Part shown: piece after piece, positions 61,154 through 64,000 of the stretch | How positions within the stretch are numbered: the first letter of the stretch is position 1 | How the letters are laid out: the number at the start of each line of letters is the position of its first letter | Source of the DNA: Peptostreptococcus russellii | GTDB taxonomy: Bacteria; Bacillota; Clostridia; Peptostreptococcales; Peptostreptococcaceae | Assembly (NCBI RefSeq): GCF_003012055.1 | Contig: NZ_JYGE01000006.1 | Span: 124,001-188,000 of the forward strand | DNA length: 64,000 nt | Direction of reading: 5' to 3' | Made by a program: the position numbers and the translations under genes | The notes under the pieces: generated by a model | Databases searched by the model: none | Seen by the model: only the letters and a program-made list of their open reading frames with translations | Told to the model about the DNA's origin: nothing

Positions 61154-61363
61154 ATGGCTAAGGAAAATGTAGAAGTTTCAGAGAAAAAAGTTGGCTTTTT
61201 TAAGGGAACAATAAATGAACTTAAACAAGTAACATGGCCAACTAAGGGAGAGCTAGCTAGTAAGACTTCAGTAGTCTTGGCAGTAGTAGTAATAGCTACT
61301 CTATTTGTTTGGTTAGTAGACACTGGCTTATCAAAGCTTTTAAGTATGCTAATTGGTAGATAG
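61154..61363 (+). CDS. secE: preprotein translocase subunit SecE
   Basis: 69-residue SecE of the short, single-helix form normal for Firmicutes. The conserved amphipathic segment is FFKGTINELKQVTWPTKGEL, and one membrane helix follows at about 38-58 (VVLAVVVIATLFVWLVDTGL). It clamps SecY in the SecYEG channel. AAAGGATGTG precedes the ATG. It lies between rpmG and nusG, 30 bases before nusG, as in most bacteria. Confidence 0.95.
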   Translation: MAKENVEVSEKKVGFFKGTINELKQVTWPTKGELASKTSVVLAVVVIATLFVWLVDTGLSKLLSMLIGR

Positions 61364-61393
61364 TAGTAATCCATATTGAAAGGATGATTTTTT

Positions 61394-61936
61394 ATGTCAG
61401 AAGAAAGAAGTAAGAGATGGTATGTCGTTCATACTTATTCTGGTCATGAAAACAAAGTAAAAACTACAATTGAAAATACTGTTAAAAACAGGGGAATGGA
61501 AGATATTATCGAATTGGTAGTAGTTCCAACAGAAGATGTAGTAACAACTACGAAGACTGGTAAGGAAAAAATTAGTCAAAGAAAGATATTTCCAAGTTAC
61601 GTAATAGTGAAGATGGAAATGACTGATGAATCTTGGTATATTGTTAGAAATACTAAGGGTGTTACAGGATTCGTTGGACCTGGCTCAAAGCCAGTTCCTC
61701 TAACAGAAGACGAAGTGTTTAATATGGGAATTGAACTTCCATCTGACAAAATTGTCTCTGGTGATGTTGATCTGAACCCAGGAGATGCAGTAAGAGTAAT
61801 AAGTGGTGCTTTTGTTGATAATATTGGAGAAGTAGAAGACATAAACATCGAAAAAAGAGAAGTAAAAGTCTATGTTAATGCATTTGGTAGGAAGGCCTTG
61901 GTAACACTAGGGCTTGAAAATATAGAGAAAGTTTAA
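61394..61936 (+). CDS. nusG: transcription termination/antitermination factor NusG
   Basis: 180-residue NusG. The NGN domain begins [17 protein letters not shown] and has [30 protein letters not shown]. The C-terminal KOW domain (about 128-178) has [22 protein letters not shown]. It binds RNA polymerase and couples it with Rho or the ribosome; in Firmicutes it also promotes pausing. GAAAGGATG precedes the ATG. It is followed by rplK 14 bases after its stop. Confidence 0.97.
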   Translation: MSEERSKRWYVVHTYSGHENKVKTTIENTVKNRGMEDIIELVVVPTEDVVTTTKTGKEKISQRKIFPSYVIVKMEMTDESWYIVRNTKGVTGFVGPGSKPVPLTEDEVFNMGIELPSDKIVSGDVDLNPGDAVRVISGAFVDNIGEVEDINIEKREVKVYVNAFGRKALVTLGLENIEKV

Positions 61937-61950
61937 GGAGGTGCAACACA

Positions 61951-62376
61951 ATGGCTAAGAAAATTATAGGACAAATTAAATTACAGATACCTGCAGGAAA
62001 GGCAACTCCAGCTCCACCAGTTGGACCAGCACTAGGACAGCACGGTGTTAATATTATGGCGTTCACAAAGGAATTCAACGCTAAGACAGCAGATCAGGCA
62101 GGAATGCTTATACCAGTTGTTATAACAGTATATCAGGATAGATCTTTCAGTTTCATAACTAAGACTCCACCAGCTGCTGTACTTATCAAGAAGGCTATCA
62201 ACCTAAAGTCAGGTTCAGGTGAACCAAATAAGAACAAGGTTGGTAAGATAACTAAGGCTCAGGTTCAGGAAATAGCTGAACTTAAGATGAAGGATTTAAA
62301 CGCTGCTTCAGTTGAATCTGCAATGAAAATGATCGCAGGAACTGCTAGAAGTATGGGTGTTGAAGTAGTTGACTAA
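61951..62376 (+). CDS. rplK: 50S ribosomal protein L11
   Basis: 141 residues, the standard length. It opens [36 protein letters not shown], whose proline-rich part ([11 protein letters not shown]) is the most conserved of the family. The C-terminal domain contains the rRNA-binding helices near [20 protein letters not shown] and ends [10 protein letters not shown]11 forms the GTPase-associated centre with 23S rRNA. AAGGAGGTGCAAC is an excellent binding site. The rplA gene follows after a 91-base spacer with stem-loops. Confidence 0.98.
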   Translation: MAKKIIGQIKLQIPAGKATPAPPVGPALGQHGVNIMAFTKEFNAKTADQAGMLIPVVITVYQDRSFSFITKTPPAAVLIKKAINLKSGSGEPNKNKVGKITKAQVQEIAELKMKDLNAASVESAMKMIAGTARSMGVEVVD

Positions 62377-62403
62377 TAAGATCAACTAATTTATTTCGCT
62401 ATG

Positions 62404-62452
62404 TAAGGTAAAATACCTTATTAGTGGGAGGTAAAAATACCGTATATACCAC
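62404..62452 (+). promoter_or_regulatory. candidate L1 autoregulatory stem-loops between rplK and rplA
   Basis: TAAGGTA/TACCTTA stem (62404-62420), then a second element GTGGGAGGTAAAAATACC...CCAC (62424-62452) with closing GTGG/CCAC and inner GGTA/TACC stems. The GTGGGAGG segment resembles the rRNA and mRNA sites bound by ribosomal protein L1. Confidence 0.5.
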
Positions 62453-62467
62453 AAGGAGGAATTTAAA

Positions 62468-63166
62468 ATGGGAAGAAAAGGTAAAAGATACGAAGAAGTA
62501 ATCGCTAAAGTAGATAGAAATGAATACTATGATGCTTCAGAAGCGATAAAGCTAGCAGTAGATACTGCAAATGCAAAGTTTGATGAAACAATAGAAGTAC
62601 ATGTAAGACTAGGCGTTGACTCTAGACATGCTGATCAGCAGGTTAGAGGAGCTATAGTACTACCACACGGTACAGGTAAGACTAAGAAGGTTTTAGTTTT
62701 CGCTAAGGGAGAAAAGGCTAAGGAAGCAGAAGAAGCAGGAGCAGATTTTGTAGGAGCTGAAGACTTAGTTCAGAAGATTCAGGGTGAAAACTGGTTTGAT
62801 TTTGATATAGTTGTTGCTACTCCAGATATGATGGGTGTAGTTGGTAGACTAGGTAGAGTATTGGGACCTAAGGGATTAATGCCAAATCCTAAGTCTGGAA
62901 CAGTTACTTTTGATGTTACTAAGGCTGTAGAAGAAATCAAGGCTGGTAAGGTAGAATATAGACTAGATAAGTCTAATATAATACACGTTCCAGTTGGTAA
63001 GGCTTCATTCGGTGCTGAAAAGGTATTTGATAACTTTAAGGTACTTATGGATGCTATAATAAAGGCTAGACCATCTGCTACTAAGGGGCAGTATATGAAG
63101 AGTGTTACAGTTGCTGCGTCAATGGGACCTGGTGTTAAAATAAATCCTGCAAAGGTAACTGACTAA
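62468..63166 (+). CDS. rplA: 50S ribosomal protein L1
   Basis: 232 residues, typical for L1. Motifs are [25 protein letters not shown] near the start, [26 protein letters not shown], the central [20 protein letters not shown], and [24 protein letters not shown] at the end. It binds the mobile stalk of 23S rRNA and its own mRNA. ACAAGGAGGAATTTAAA precedes the ATG. An L10-type leader with its own promoter follows before rplJ. Confidence 0.98.
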   Translation: MGRKGKRYEEVIAKVDRNEYYDASEAIKLAVDTANAKFDETIEVHVRLGVDSRHADQQVRGAIVLPHGTGKTKKVLVFAKGEKAKEAEEAGADFVGAEDLVQKIQGENWFDFDIVVATPDMMGVVGRLGRVLGPKGLMPNPKSGTVTFDVTKAVEEIKAGKVEYRLDKSNIIHVPVGKASFGAEKVFDNFKVLMDAIIKARPSATKGQYMKSVTVAASMGPGVKINPAKVTD

Positions 63167-63202
63167 TAAATTTCAAATAAAAAATAAATATTTGAAATAC
63201 TG

Positions 63203-63231
63203 TTGACACAGGTTGACATATATGATATTAT
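63203..63231 (+). promoter_or_regulatory. promoter of the rplJ leader
   Basis: TTGACA (63203-63208), a 17-base spacer and TATTAT (63226-63231). A second TTGACA at 63213-63218 is not properly spaced. Confidence 0.8.
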
Positions 63232-63239
63232 TGTCAATG

Positions 63240-63360
63240 TTGAAAAAGAATAGATTTACCGTAGACAGTGGGTGCGATATAGCTTAATTTCCCACCGAGG
63301 TTGCGATATACGTGATACTTGTACCCTTGCAGTCTATAAATTAGTTGCAGGGGTTTTTTA
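63240..63360 (+). promoter_or_regulatory. ribosomal protein L10 leader
   Basis: The conserved ACCGTAGACAGTGGGTGC...CTTAATTTCCCACCGAGG layout of the L10 mRNA leader is present, followed by a terminator-like stem (ACCCTTGCA 63323-63331 with TGCAGGGGT 63346-63354, T run). Binding of L10(L12)4 should control rplJ-rplL expression. Confidence 0.92.
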
Positions 63361-63413
63361 TATTTTACGGTGAGTGCTAAACTTTATTTTTGTGAAGGAG
63401 GTGCACTAAGATT

Positions 63414-63932
63414 ATGAATAATGCTATGGAAACTAAATCAGCTGTTGTTGCTGAGATAGCAGAAAAGCTAGAAAAAGCTGCTTCTGTTATAGTTCTTGAT
63501 TACAAGGGACTAACAGTTGAGCAAGTAACAGAACTAAGAAGTCAGATGAGAGAAGCTGGTGTTGAATACAAGGTATACAAGAATACACTTGTAAGAAGAG
63601 CTGCTAGCCAAGTTGGTGGAGATGCTTTTGCAAACTTCAACGAAGAACAGTTAGTAGGACCAAACGCAATAGCTTTTGGTTATGACGATCCAGTTGCTCC
63701 AGCTAGAATACTTAAGAGCTTTATGGATAAGAATCCAGAAAAGATAACTCTAAAGATGGGTGTTGTTGAAGGTGAATTCTACAACGAATCAAAGATTGTT
63801 GCTCTTGCATCAATACCATCAAGAGAAGTACTTATTGCAAAGCTTCTTGGCAGCCTAAAGGCTCCAATGTCAAACTTCGTATACTTATTGGATGCAATAA
63901 TAAAGAAGCAAGACGAAGCTACAGAAGCGTAA
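63414..63932 (+). CDS. rplJ: 50S ribosomal protein L10
   Basis: 172-residue L10. Early motifs include KSAVVAEIAEKLEKAASVIVLDYKGLTVEQVTELR and YKVYKNTLVRRA. The C-terminal helix (PMSNFVYLLDAIIKKQDEA) is the attachment site for L7/L12 dimers. GAAGGAGGTGC precedes ATG 63414; an internal ATG four codons on is less well placed. The L10 leader and its promoter lie directly upstream. The partner gene rplL would be expected beyond the window end, where only a short spacer is visible. Confidence 0.97.
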   Translation: MNNAMETKSAVVAEIAEKLEKAASVIVLDYKGLTVEQVTELRSQMREAGVEYKVYKNTLVRRAASQVGGDAFANFNEEQLVGPNAIAFGYDDPVAPARILKSFMDKNPEKITLKMGVVEGEFYNESKIVALASIPSREVLIAKLLGSLKAPMSNFVYLLDAIIKKQDEATEA

Positions 63933-64000
63933 GTTTTATACCAGCTAGTCTGGTAGGCTAAAATGCCAAACAGTTAAAATGAAATCAAGACAAAACAAAA

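Overview
This window is chromosomal DNA of a low-GC, anaerobic, Gram-positive bacterium. The best fit is a Peptostreptococcaceae member close to Peptostreptococcus or Clostridioides; this placement is an inference from gene content and order. Supporting traits are very AT-rich spacers, TTG/GTG starts behind strong AGGAGG sites, a papain-like surface protease with CWB2 cell-wall repeats, a V-type ATPase, a hydroxyproline-dehydrating glycyl radical enzyme and a tyrosine-family ABC transporter. No rRNA, tRNA, CRISPR array, phage or insertion sequence was recognised.

Layout. 1-8.2 kb: the end of rplI, a zinc-ribbon lipoprotein and dnaB on the + strand. These face a minus-strand block holding a DnaI-type loader, a DnaD-type protein, rlmH, a WalJ-like hydrolase, rubredoxin and a Fur-family regulator. 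A cluster of DnaA boxes sits where dnaB and the loader converge. 8.3-21.5 kb: a plastic metabolic region. It holds an amino-acid permease remnant, an enoate-reductase-like flavoenzyme, an AGCS symporter and a zinc ABC system split in two (znuA, then znuCB). Between the two parts lies a tyrosine-type ABC transporter behind a Tyr-rich leader peptide and tandem terminators. The region ends with two head-to-head truncated genes of pyrimidine/hydantoin breakdown. 22-27 kb: an APC permease, the C1A/CWB2 protease and luxS.

27-31 kb: cysS-mrnC-rlmB-rae1-sigH. In related Firmicutes this run is followed directly by rpmG-secE-nusG-rplK-rplA-rplJ. Here those genes appear only at 60.9 kb, so about 30 kb of other genes lies inside a conserved block. 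The intervening genes are an aminopeptidase P, a nine-gene V-ATPase operon (HIKECFABD order), a trans-4-hydroxyproline operon (activase, hypD, proC), a methionine/one-carbon block (T-box, metY, a 15-bp tandem repeat, metA, MetH activation protein, metH, BHMT-MetF fusion), a POT peptide transporter, a proline iminopeptidase and a second M24 peptidase.

Taken together, the middle block reads as peptide, proline and hydroxyproline use (POT transporter, three proline-related peptidases, HypD, ProC), an ion-pumping V-ATPase whose K subunit carries the full Na+ ligand set, and a methionine cycle fed by a homoserine acetyltransferase and luxS. The most unusual signals are the Tyr-codon leader attenuator (14.6-15.0 kb), the DnaA-box cluster (3.16-3.32 kb), the exact hyuC/preA junction (20461/20462) and the 15-bp minisatellite upstream of metA (49.67-49.82 kb).
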